A stretch of 64,000 nt of DNA, from assembly GCF_000024365.1 (NCBI RefSeq), contig NC_013235.1:2790001-2854000 (forward strand). The letters are read 5' to 3'. Positions 1 through 9,192 of the stretch are shown in pieces. The notes beneath the pieces are model-generated. The model was not told where the DNA came from and made no database searches. It was given only the letters and a program-made list of their open reading frames with translations. Made by a program: the position numbers and the translations under genes. Positions within the stretch are counted from its first letter, which is position 1. Each line of letters starts with the position of its first letter. Origin of the DNA: Nakamurella multipartita DSM 44233 (GTDB taxonomy: Bacteria > Actinomycetota > Actinomycetes > Mycobacteriales > Nakamurellaceae).

Positions 1-1
1 G

Positions 2-1200
2 ATGGCGGCGCGGCTGGGAGTGGACCACCAGCGGTTGCAGCAGTTCATCACGAACTCGCCGTGGGACGTGGTTCCCGTGCGCAGGACGCTGGCCCGGCTG
101 GCGATCCAGGCCATCGAGCCGCAGGCGTGGGTGGTCGACGACACCGGTCAGGCCAAGGAGGGCACCGAGTCGGCGTGCGTGGCCCGGCAGTACTCGGGGA
201 CCCTGGGCAAGATCGGGAACTGCCAGGTCGCGGTCAGCGTGCACGCGGTCACCGACAAGGCGTCCGCGCCCCTGGACTGGCGCCTGTTCATGCCCGTGAG
301 CTGGGACGATAGGTCCGCATCGACCGAAGAGTCAGCCGCCGAGGTGCGGCGCCGGCGGCGTCGATGCCAGATCCCGGACACCCAGCACCACCGCCCGAAG
401 TGGCAGCTCGCGCTGGAGATGATCGACGACCTGCTGGCCCTGGGCCACCGCCCCCCGGTGGTGGTCGCGGACGCCGGCTACGGGGACACCACCGCGTTCC
501 GGCTTGCCCTGACCGAGCGGGACCTGGACTACGTCCTCGCGATCAAGGGCACCACCAGCGCCCATCCCGCCGACGCCGTACCGGTCACCCCTGCCCGCAC
601 GCCCGGGCGGGGCCGGCCACCCGGACCGTCCTACCCGGACCCGCCCAGCAACTGCAAGGACCTGATCATGGCTGCTGGCCGCAGCGCCCGCCGCAAAGTC
701 ACCTGGCGGCGCGGAACCAGGACCGGTCCGACCAACCGCACCGCCGCGATGCGGTCGGAGTTCACCGCTCTACGGATCCGACCGGCCAACCGAGACATCC
801 CCCGCGCAGACGACGGCACCCTGCCCGAACAGTGGCTCATCGCGGAATGGCCGGCGGGCGCGCCCGAGCCCACCGACTACTGGCTCGCCAGCCTGCCCGC
901 CGACACCCCGATCTCCACCATGGTCCGTCTGGCCAAGATCCGCTGGCGGATCGAGCACGACTACCGCGAACTGAAAACCGGTGTGGGCCTTGACCATTTC
1001 GAAGGCCGAAGCTGGACCGGCTGGCACCACCACGCCACCCTGGTCACCGCCGCGCACGTGTTCCTGACCCGGCTCCGAATGACCAACCCAAAAGCATCTG
1101 GGCAGGCCTGACCCTCTACGCCCTGCTGGACAGACTCCAGCGGTTCCTCGCGTACTGGATCGGAGTCTGCCCCACATGCCACGCTCAGTACCCAACTTAA
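2..1200 (+). pseudogene. IS701-family transposase, 5' cut by window edge, frameshifted near the 3' end
   Basis: The frame open from base 2 encodes a DDE transposase with the IS701-type motifs VVDDTGQAKEG, VVADAGYGD and a distal RWRIEHDYRELK that would supply the three acidic residues. That frame stops at 1111, but the expected C-terminal tail (LTLYALLDRLQRFLAYWIGVCPTC) continues in another frame to a TAA at 1198-1200, so a small indel lies close to position 1090. The N-terminus may begin outside the window. The element ends somewhere between 1200 and about 1285, where the remnant of the next gene starts. The frameshift probably makes this copy inactive. Confidence 0.85.
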
Positions 1201-1284
1201 CAAAGTACTACTAGTTCTCCATGACCTCGCGACGAGACTACCGTCCGAGCGGTTTGGCTGTCGGTATGGCAGGGATTGAAAGTG

Positions 1285-2258
1285 ATGGTGACACTTCCGG
1301 AGGAAGTCCGGGATGCGGATCGGGGAGATCGCCAACGGGGTCAGGCCATTGTCCGCATACCGGCGCAGGGCGCGCTCCAGGGCCAGGTTGTAGGCGGTGT
1401 GGTCGACCGCACCCTTCGCCGCGCCCTCGGCGGTCAGCTCGGGCCAGCGACGCAGAGCGTCCGGGTACTCGTCGACCGGGAACCAGGCCAGCGCGAGTGT
1501 CCGCACGGGCCGCCGGGCGTGGCTTCGTCCGGCGTCGTCGATCCGGGCGGTTCCCTGTCCGGCCGTTCGGTCGGGATGCGGGGCCGTCGGAACGGGGACG
1601 CCGCGGGCGGCCCGGGCATCGTTGAGTCCCGCGCCGCGGATCGGCGGGGTGGGGGAGCGCTCGATCGGTGGCGGGCCGGGGTGGGCTGGTCCAGGAACTG
1701 CCGGGCTCGGGTCTGCATCCGGTCGGCGGACCGGCCGAGACGGGACAGCACGCCGCCACGCAAGTCCAGCAGCTGGTCGACCAGGCGTTCCGGATCGCCG
1801 GTGGCCAGGGCAAGCTCGAGGCCGTCGGTCAGCCACATCAGCGCAGCGGCGTCATCGCCGAGGGCGGCGTATTCCAGGCCGGCGTTGTTGTACAGCCACA
1901 CATCGTCGGGGGTTTCCGCCTTCACCTGATTCCACAGCGGTGTCGCCTCGGCGACGCGGCCGGCGCGCATCAGCAGCTCGGCGATCCGGCAACGGCCGTC
2001 CGGGCGTCCCCGACAGCCCGCGGCGATCGCCGACCGCATCGCCGCGTGCGCGTCGTCGGTGCGACCCAGCTGCTCGTAGACGTCGACGAGCTCATCCAAC
2101 AGCTCCGGCTCGTGCCACCGGTCCGCGGCCGCCGGATCCGAGCGGCAGGCGGCGACCGCACGTTCCAAAACCGCGGCCGCGGCCACCGGATCCACCGGCC
2201 GCTCGGCCAGGACGCGGTCCAGCTCGCCGGCCAGGACGTCCAGGCTCTCCCCGGTCAC
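1285..2258 (-). pseudogene. TPR protein of the SEC-C-associated type, frameshifted and 3' truncated
   Basis: The first ~195 residues from the start at 2258 are a clean tetratricopeptide-type protein (ELVDVYEQLGRTDDAHAAM, then TPDDVWLYNNAGLEYAALGD). The conserved C-terminal block (LALAWFPVDEYPDALRRWPE, then ISPIRIPDFLRKC) is read only in another frame, so an indel lies in the linker at about 1510-1670. The match stops abruptly near 1285, before the cysteine-rich SEC-C tail I would expect from memory of such proteins. Truncation next to the IS701 copy suggests the IS removed the 3' end. Function unknown; the family is assumed to be a cytosolic protein-interaction module. Confidence 0.7.
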
Positions 2259-2501
2259 TCGGCTCCTCTCGGGTCGACGACCAACCCCGGCTCATCGGTG
2301 GCCGACCTGCGCTCGGCCGCGGTGTGGGACTGGCCCGAGCATGACGAATGTATGGGTGATGGTCTGCGCCCGGCGTCGCCGGCCGAACGCGCCGAGGCAC
2401 GCGCTGGGGAGGCAGGCCTAGTGGCGGCAGCCGGGATCCTGGCAGGTAGCCGCACGATCATGCCTGCCGGTTCATGTCCGACGACGACCGGCGGGTGCTA
2501 G

Positions 2502-2743
2502 GCCGCTGGCGGTTGGGCGGGTTGGGGCACCCGTGTCACCGGCCGGGAGGAACCGTTCGAGCCGACGGTGCGCGGGCTACGGTATCCGGTCGAAAGCCTG
2601 CTGGAGTTGCTGTCGTCGGGCATGTCGATTGATGACGTACTGCAGGATTATCCCGACCTCGAGCGAGATGATCTGCTGGCCCCCCTGGAGTTCGGGGCAC
2701 TCACGGCCGGCGGCGGCCGGGTGGTTCCGCGCGGCGCTGCGCG
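2502..2743 (+). pseudogene. DUF433 antitoxin remnant (no start codon, stop codon lost)
   Basis: In the frame following a TAG at 2499, the protein reads PTVRGLRYPVESLLELLSSG, MSIDDVLQDYPDLERDDLL, LEFGAL and RVVPRGAA, which is the DUF433 antitoxin fold normally paired with a DUF5615 toxin. The usual N-terminal residues and a convincing ATG are missing; the only in-frame initiator is GTG at 2568, inside the domain. The expected stop at the antitoxin-toxin junction is CGA at 2742-2744, so the frame runs on into nonsense. See the toxin entry for the linked lesion. Confidence 0.65.
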
Positions 2744-3136
2744 AAGTTCCTCGTCGACGCCCAGCTTCCTGCTCGACGCGCCGGGTTCCTGCAGCAGGCC
2801 GGCCATGACGCCGTGCACACCTCCGCACTGCCGACGGGCAACCGCACGACCGACACGCGGATCACCCGGATCGCCGACGGTGAGTCCCGGGTCGTGGTGA
2901 CCAAGGACCGAGACTTCCGGGACGGTCACCTGCTGTCGGGATCACCGCGCCGGCTGCTGGTCGTCGCGACCGGCAACATCACCGACACCGAACTGCTGGC
3001 ACTGTTCCAGGACAACCTCCACACAATCGTCGATTCCTTCGGTGAAGCCGACTTCGTTGAGCTGGGACCGCACACGTTGGTGATCCATCAGCGGCGTGAC
3101 CCCGGCCCGCCGGGCAGCGAGCCACCCTCCACCTGA
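2741..3136 (+). pseudogene. DUF5615 (PIN-like) toxin remnant, start codon lost
   Basis: The frame reads AKFLVDAQLPARRAGFLQQA, GHDAVHTSALPTGNR, DGESRVVVTKDRDFRDGHLL and ends at TGA 3134-3136; this is the Mut7-C/DUF5615 PIN-like toxin, with the N-terminal FLVDAQLP strand and the TKDRDF acidic motif that belong to the predicted nuclease site. The codon where the start should be (2741-2743) is GCG. A T at 2742 would give GTG, overlapping the antitoxin stop TGA. An internal GTG at 2813 would lack the first catalytic strand. I infer a dead toxin. Confidence 0.65.
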
Positions 3137-3642
3137 GGCGGGCGCGCACATCGGCCGTCGCCGGTCGCCCGGACAAATGGCGGCATCACCCCCGCGATTG
3201 TCACGGCGGTCGGTTGGCGCAACAGACGCCACAACTTTCGAGGGGGGCTGACCCGGACTCAGGCCGACGACCATCAGACATGGCCGGTGCGACGCGCCGG
3301 ATCGAGAGCGCCGGGCCGGAATCAACAGGGATGAGAGCGACCGAGCCCTGGCAGATCCGCGTCGGGACATCCCCACCGGCATCGTGAGCCCGGCAACGGA
3401 CCCTGGCCCGGGCCTGATGCACCGACCGCGACAGTCTTTCCGGCGGGCCCGGCCACCCGCGCCGGCACGTCGGCGATGTGGCCCGACGGGACGCCGCGGT
3501 CATCCCGTGGCCGCCGACCCGCAACCAGCACTCTGGTGCGGCTCGGGCCGCACGTCGAGCTGTGCTGCGGCCCCCGCCGGGTCACGGTGAGCCGGCCGGT
3601 TCGCGAGCAGGTTCGGCACCGTCCGACCCAGTACGACCAGAG
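3137..3642. other. No supported gene
   Basis: Several overlapping open frames exist here but none shows a recognisable family, sensible start with ribosome site, or consistent codon use. I see no repeats or RNA structure. Confidence 0.4.
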
Positions 3643-4041
3643 TCAGGTCAGTTGATCGAGCAGGTGCTGCACGTTCGTCTCCAGCCAACCCTCCACCGCC
3701 TTGCCGTCCTGGATGCGGAAGATCTCAATCCAGGTGGTCGTCACCATCCGACCGCTGGGCGGTCGTCCCATGAACTCCCCGCGATGGGTGGCTTGGTCGA
3801 TGCCGCGCACGGCCAACCGATCTCCGGCTGCGAAGACGTCGGCCAGCGTGGTGACCAGGTCCGGGAACGCTTCCCGCTACTGCAGGACGGCCCGGCCGTA
3901 GTCCAGGGGGCCGACGATGCTAACCTCGAACGAGTTGTGGCTGATGAACTCGGGGGCCAGGAAGTCGGCGGCCGCCTCGATGTCCGCCTCATTCCAGACC
4001 CGCTGAAAGACCCGGCGGACAGCCGTTTCCAGTTCCGACAT
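3643..4041 (-). pseudogene. SnoaL-like / ester cyclase protein with in-frame amber stop
   Basis: From ATG at 4041 the protein begins MSELETAVRRVFQRVWNEAD and is a SnoaL-like (NTF2-fold) polyketide-cyclase relative. Codon 55 is TAG (3877-3879). In the same frame the family continues as REAFPDLVTTLADVF, GDRLAVRGIDQATHRGEFMG and ends LETNVQHLLDQLT at TGA 3643-3645, giving the usual ~132 residues. There is no frameshift, only the nonsense codon, so this is either a recent pseudogene or a single-base sequence error. Confidence 0.75.
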
Positions 4042-4275
4042 GACAGCACCACCCTTTCGGCCACGGACCCGTCCGGCGCGTCGATCGGTTCGTCGCCGGA
4101 CCACGGGTCTGAGCCTGCCGCTGATCCAGCGGAAAGGGAAGCCGTCCGACGACTCCGCGCCGCCCTGCCGTGATATGTGTCCAGTCCGTGCGACTCGCGT
4201 TCGGTGGATCGCCCCCGGGGGCGGGCTGGTGAATCGCGCCAGCAGGGCTCTGGCCGTCGACAGGCTCGGGCGCCC

Positions 4276-4298
4276 GATTCGGTCATCCCGGTGCGTGA
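4276..4298 (+). repeat. Direct repeat, left copy (right copy 5016-5037)
   Basis: GATTCGGTCATCC(C)GGTGCGTGA occurs here and again at 5016-5037, differing by one C; similarity extends a few bases on either side. The two copies bracket the two small overlapping genes at 4393-4766. Origin unknown; it could be a target or end sequence of a lost element. Confidence 0.5.
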
Positions 4299-4392
4299 GC
4301 CCGGTCCCAGCGACGGCGGTCACCAGCGATACTCGACCTGGTGGTGTCCGGTCGGGAAGGCGGGTTAAGCAGCGGGGGAGGAGGCCGGCCGA

Positions 4393-4527
4393 GTGTCCGA
4401 GGTGACGACTGCAGCGGTGCCGGTCCTGGGCCCGACCCAGCGGATCGAGGGCGGATGGCGGGTGCACTCGACCAGGCGGTTCCACGTCGACATCCTGCGG
4501 ATGCTGGGTGCCAACCTCCGCTGGTGA
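4393..4527 (+). CDS. Small hypothetical protein (44 aa)
   Basis: GTG at 4393 opens a 44-codon frame (MSEVTTAAVPVLGPTQ... RFHVDILRMLGANLRW). Its TGA overlaps the GTG start of the next frame in a GTGA junction, the arrangement of a translationally coupled pair, which is the main reason to believe it. No family recognised. Basic residues cluster in the middle (RVHSTRRFH). Confidence 0.4.
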   Translation: MSEVTTAAVPVLGPTQRIEGGWRVHSTRRFHVDILRMLGANLRW

Positions 4528-4766
4528 CCACTCCGGAGGATCAGCCGTTCACCTACACCCGGGCCTGGTGCTATCAACGCCCCCTGGTCGAGGTGGTGCT
4601 CGCCGCCGTTGCGCTGGACCCCGACGGTGACGGCGAGCCCGTGGGATGGATCAAACAGGTCGGGACCGAGCGCCGCGCCTGCGGCTGGCTTCGCCGGTCC
4701 CGGTTGCACAAGCATGCCGGCTTCGACCCGCAGTGCCCGGACTGCGGCAACGCCGCACTCGCGTAA
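4524..4766 (+). CDS. Small cysteine-containing hypothetical protein (80 aa)
   Basis: GTG at 4524 overlaps the stop of the upstream 44-codon gene by four bases. The product (MTTPEDQPFTYTRAWCYQR, VEVVLAAVALDPDGDGEPVG, ...HKHAGFDPQCPDCGNAALA) has a C-terminal CPDC pair like half a zinc ribbon. I do not recognise the family; the pair could be cargo of a lost mobile element because direct repeats flank it. Confidence 0.45.
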   Translation: MTTPEDQPFTYTRAWCYQRPLVEVVLAAVALDPDGDGEPVGWIKQVGTERRACGWLRRSRLHKHAGFDPQCPDCGNAALA

Positions 4767-5164
4767 CCCGACGCCGGGGAGTGCTCGGGTTGCGCGATCC
4801 GATCGCCCGAGGCCAGCGGAGTAGCGCTCGTCGGGCGCAGAGTGATGGCCGCTTTCGGGTCACCACGGCGCTGTCGCTCTGGTCGAGCCACCGTCGGCGG
4901 GCACGCCGCCGACGTCACTGACCGCTCGGCGGACGAGGACGCCCAGCCTGAATCAATCACCGCGGTGGTGACCCTCTGCCGCAGCCATCAGGGTGTCTGG
5001 CAGTCCTGGGCGCGTGATTCGGTCATCCGGTGCGTGATCACCCGCCACGGGCTGCCTCGGATAATGAGCGATTATCAGTGGTAGCCGAACACCGGGTGAA
5101 GGTGACTACCCCCTAATCAGGGCGATCCTCCGCAAGATTCCGCCCACCGCCCGATACCTGTCCC
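4767..5164. other. No supported gene; right copy of a direct repeat
   Basis: No credible coding region. It contains the 5016-5037 copy of the repeat described at 4276-4298 and the probable approach to the left end of the Tn7-like element. Confidence 0.4.
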
Positions 5165-5236
5165 GTGCCAGGGAAAATGGCACCTGTGCCAGGTTCTTGG
5201 CACCAACATGGCACCGGCGCCGGCTGCGATGGCACC
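5165..5236 (+). promoter_or_regulatory. Phased array of TGGCACC / GTGCCA motifs upstream of tnsA
   Basis: TGGCACC occurs at 5178, 5198, 5209 and 5230 (intervals 20, 11 and 21), and its inverse GTGCCA at 5165 and 5186 (interval 21). The first four sites form two inverted repeats, GTGCCA-N7-TGGCAC and GTGCCA-N6-TGGCAC. Spacing near multiples of 10-11 bp places sites on one helix face. In Tn7-like elements TnsB binds repeated ~20 bp sites at the ends, so this is either the left-end TnsB array or an autoregulatory operator. Confidence 0.55.
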
Positions 5237-6051
5237 GCTCTGCGGGCCACTGTCGGTGTCGTGGTGCAGGGTGCGGCTCGTGATCATCACCCGACCAGGG
5301 TCGCCGCGGCCCGCCGACCATCTCGAGCCATCGCCGTCGGCTTTGCCGTCGGATGTCGCGCTCGCCCACGTACCACCGGGCGGGCGCCGGACCGCGGTGA
5401 CGCTGGCCGACGCCGGAAACGTCGCCTTCGAGTTGTCCGCGCCGGCCCGGCGAATTCCCGGCTTCCGGGGCCAGCGGAACCTGCCAGGCTGGTGGTGGTC
5501 GGCGACGACGCGAGGCCATGTCGTGTACGAGTCGTGGCTGGAGCGGCACCATCTGATGGTCTTCGACCGGTCGCCGCGGGTGGTCGGGATCAGCGCAGCC
5601 GTTCGTGCTGTCGTGGGCCGACGGGTTGCGCCGCGAGCGGCACGTCCCGGACCTGTTCGTGCGGTTCACCGACGGCAGGGGCCTGGTGGTCGACTGCCGA
5701 CCGGTCGAGCGGGCCGACGAGAAGTTCCTCCGGGTCGCGGCCCTGACCAGCGCCGTCTGCGACGAGGTGGGCTGGGAGTACCGGTTGGCGGCGGAGCCGG
5801 ACCCGGTGCTGGCGGCGAATCTGACCTGGTTGGCCGGGTACCGCCGGCCCTACGTGGCGGACGAGCGCACCCTCGGGTTGCTACTCGAGGCCACCGCGGA
5901 CCCGGCGCCGCTGCTGCCGACCGCCGCGGCGGTCGGCGACCCGATGAGGGTGCTGCCGACCCTGTTCCACCTGCTGTGGACGGGCCGCCTGGTCTGCGAC
6001 CTGGACCGTCCATTGACCGATCACACGACGATCTGGCAGGACTGTGGCTGA
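5208..6051 (+). pseudogene. tnsA: TnsA-like transposon endonuclease, frameshifted
   Basis: The N-terminal frame gives IPGFRGQRNLPGWWWSATT, then HVVYESWLERHHLMVFDRSP, typical of TnsA-like endonucleases (the E in YESWLE is a catalytic candidate). The continuation QPFVLSWADGLRRERHVPDL, VVDCRPVERADEKF lies one frame away, with PD of HVPDL the next catalytic aspartate. The junction at 5592-5598 reads AGCGCAG where AGCGCGCAG would keep the frame, so a GC dinucleotide appears lost from a GC repeat. The start is uncertain: ATG 5208 lies inside the motif array, and GTG codons at 5256, 5271 or 5280 would leave the array upstream. The stop overlaps the tniA start. Confidence 0.75.
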
Positions 6052-8154
6052 CCGCGGGCCGACGATCGCCCTCGGACAGCGGCTCGTCTTCCAGGAGCGG
6101 ACCTGGACGGTGGTCGCGGTGACCGGCTCCGGGGTGACGTTGCAGGGCCAGTCCGGGCAGGTGACCGCGGTACTGGTGACGCATCTGGTGGCGTCCGACG
6201 GGTTCGAGGTGCTGGACGAGCCCGCGCCGGTTCCGGTCCCACCGGATTCGCTGTTGGACGGTCTCGATCAGGGTGAGCGTGACCGGGTCCGGCGGCTGGA
6301 GCGCCACATCGGGCAGGTCGACACCGGGGTGCTGCCCGGCGACGAGGATCCGATCCGCGACGACCGCTACGACCTGCGCACCACGACGGTGAACGAGCGG
6401 GTCCACGCGAAGGTCGCCGAGTTGAAGGGGACGGATCTGGCCGTGAGCGTCCGGCAGTTGCACCGGCTGCGCGTCGCGTACCGCGCCGACGGCGCGATCG
6501 GACTGGTGGAGCGGCGGGTGCGGGATCGGTTGGCCGGTCGTGACCCGCTGGCCGCCGCGGACGGACGGGTGCTGACCGCGTTGGCGGAGGCGATGACCGG
6601 GCAGGCGGCGCAGTCGACGGTCTCCCGCAAGACGACGTTCACCCGGGTGCGGGCCGCGCTGACCGCCGAACACGGCGACGGGCTGATGATTCCGAGCGAT
6701 CGGGAGTTGTACCGGTTGGCGGCAGCGCTGGACCGAGGCCGGCACACCTTCGGTGCGGCGACGACCCGACGCACCCGCGACAACCGGCCGGACCGGCCGT
6801 TCACCGCGTCGGTGCTGGTGCGGCCGGGGGAGCAGGTGCAGATCGACACGAACACGATCGACATCCTGTGCCGGTACCCCGACGGCGTCGCCCGACGAGC
6901 GGAGCTGACCATGGCGGTCGACGTCGCCACCCGCAGCATCCTGACCGGGGTGATCGCACCGTCCACGAAGGCGGTCGACGCGGTCGCCGTGCTGGCCCGC
7001 CTGCTGGTCCCGCAACCGCTGCGGCCGGGATGGCCAGAGACGCTGCTGCTGGCGCAGTCGGTGCTGCCGTTCGACCGGCTGGTGGGCATCGACGCCCGGT
7101 TCGAACTGGCCCAGGCGCTGCCGGTGATCCTGCCCGACACCCTGGTCTGCGACCGCGGCTCGGTGTACATGGCGGAGACATTCCGGCGGGCCTGCCGCCA
7201 TCTGGGGATCTCGGTGCAGCCGGCCCGCCCCTACACGCCCACCGACAAGGCCACGGTGGAAAGAACATTCGGATCGATCAACACCCTGTTCTGCCGGCAC
7301 ATCCACGGGTATGTGGGGTCCAGCGTAGCCATGCGTGGGAAGGACCCGGCAGCCGAGGCGGTGTTCACCTTGGCGCAGCTGCAGGACCTGTTCGACGAGT
7401 GGGTAGTCGCGGTCTGGCAGAACCGCCCGCACGAATCACTCACGACGGTGTGGGGTGAGAACCGGCCGGTGTCCCCGAACGAGGCCTACGCAGCGATGGT
7501 CGCCCGCAGCGGCTACGTCCCGATCCCACGGTCTACCGCGGACTATGTCGAGCTGCTGCCGGGCGAGTGGCGGCGGATCAACGAGGAGGGCGTCACCCTG
7601 CACAACCGGGTCTACGACAGCGCCGAGCTGAACCCCTACCGGCGGGCCGATTCCGGGGTCACCGCGCAGAACGGCCGGTGGGAACTGCACCACGACCCGT
7701 ACGACATCACCCAGATCTGGATCCGGAACCACCACAGCGCCGGGTGGATCACGCTACCTGGGTGCACCGGGACCTGGTCCGGCAACCGTTCAGCGCGACG
7801 ATCTACGAAAACGTCCGGGCGCGCAGCGTCGCCGCCGGCGAACCTGTCCGGGACGACTACATCGCCCGCCGGGTCGCCGAGTTGCTCAGGAACCCGGACC
7901 GGACCGGCCAATCACCGGCGGACCGGCGGATCGTGGCGCAGGAGACGAACACGTCCCCGCGGTCGTCAATATCCACATCGTCGGAGGGCGCCGAGATTGC
8001 AGACGACGACCGGCCCGACCAGAGGATGGCCGGCGAGCACCCGGACACTGACGCGGCGGCCACCCTCAGCGAGGAAAGCGACAACGGCGGGGACCGTGTG
8101 CTGGCCGGGTTCGGAATGTTCGACCCGGCCGCCGGCGACTGGGGTCTGCGGTGA
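6044..8154 (+). pseudogene. tniA: TniA/TnsB-type Mu transposase, frameshifted
   Basis: GTG at 6044 overlaps the end of tnsA. The protein carries the rve/Mu transposase core: D268 in VQIDTNTID, D370 in LVCDRGSVYM and E406 in DKATVERTFGSIN, a D-x35-E spacing that fits strand-transfer transposases. Residues 1-~568 are in one frame; at about 7750 the sequence ATCACGCTACC needs one more C to continue as HATWVHRDLVRQPFSATIYE in the next frame, which then runs to the TGA at 8152-8154. The native protein would be about 700 residues. The stop overlaps tniB by GTGA. Confidence 0.8.
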
Positions 8155-9192
8155 CGGCGCCGCCGGTCGGCCCGCTGACCAGCCTGACCGGGTGGCGAGC
8201 GTTCGTGCACCGCACCATCAGCACTCCCACGCCGCTGCCCGCGGACCGGGCCAGCCTGGACCCCGGCGACCGAACCGCCGATGCAGAGGAACGGATCGGC
8301 TATCACGCCGAACTGCTGGCATTGCAGACACCGGACCTGCACAAGATCGTCTCCACCGGACGAAGCCTGCTGCTGCTGAACCACCGCCAGCCCGGTGCCC
8401 GCCGCGGGCTACTGGTCAGCGGGGCTCCCACCACCGGCAAGTCCACCGCGATCACCCAGCTGGGCCGGGCCGTCGAGCTGGCCCCGGCGCACCCGCCCCA
8501 ACCCGGACGACGGCGCACCGGTCGTGTATCTGACGATGCCGCCGCGGGCCACCCCGAAGTCGTTGAGCATCGAGATCCTCAAGTTCCTCGGCGCCCCCTG
8601 GCTGGCCCGGGCCTCGCAGATCGAACTGACCCGGCAGGCCTGCCACCTGCTGGCCGATCTGGGCACCCGGCTGATCCTGGTCGACGAGATCCACAACCTG
8701 AACCACCATACCCGGGCAGGCGCGGACGCCAGCGACCACCTCAAGTACCTGGCCGAGAACGTCGCCGCCACCTTCGTCCATGCCGGTGTCGACGCCGCCC
8801 GCACCGGCCTGTTCAGCAACGTCCGCGGCCGGCAGCTCGCCGGCCGGTTCGTGCCGATCCACACCCAACCCTTCGCGTACACCAGCAAGGCGGATCGGGA
8901 GCAGTGGACCCGGCTAGTCGACGGGTTCGACAAGCTGCTGCGCCTGCACCGGCACCGTCCCGGTGCGGTCACCCGACTCGCCGGGCACTTGTACGGGCGG
9001 ACCGCCGGGTCGATCTCGTCGCTGTCGATGGTGGTCCGGTCCGCGGCGATCACCGCGATTCTGGACGGCACTGAACACATTACCAAGACCGGCCTGGACG
9101 CCGTCCCCCTCGACCACGCGGCAGCCACCACCGCCGCCCAGAGCCGAAAAGACCGACCCGCCAAGGCACCCGCCGCCGGCGGCGCCGCATGA
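8151..9192 (+). pseudogene. tniB: TniB/TnsC-type AAA ATPase, frameshifted
   Basis: GTG at 8151 sits in a GTGA overlap with tniA. The first frame has the Walker A loop SGAPTTGKST; the second has VVYLTMPPRATPKSLSIEIL and the Walker B LILVDEIHNL. The switch falls at about 8482-8485, where an extra C in a CCCC run would explain the shift. The restored protein is about 346 residues, a normal TniB length. In the Tn7/Tn5053 families this ATPase links target choice (TniQ) to the transposase. The stop overlaps tniQ by ATGA. Confidence 0.78.

Noticed and set aside
7750-8533. Extension of the tniA frame beyond the frameshift
   Set aside because: After about 7750 the frame becomes Arg/Ser/Pro-rich while the conserved TniA end is in the neighbouring frame, so these residues are not part of the native protein.
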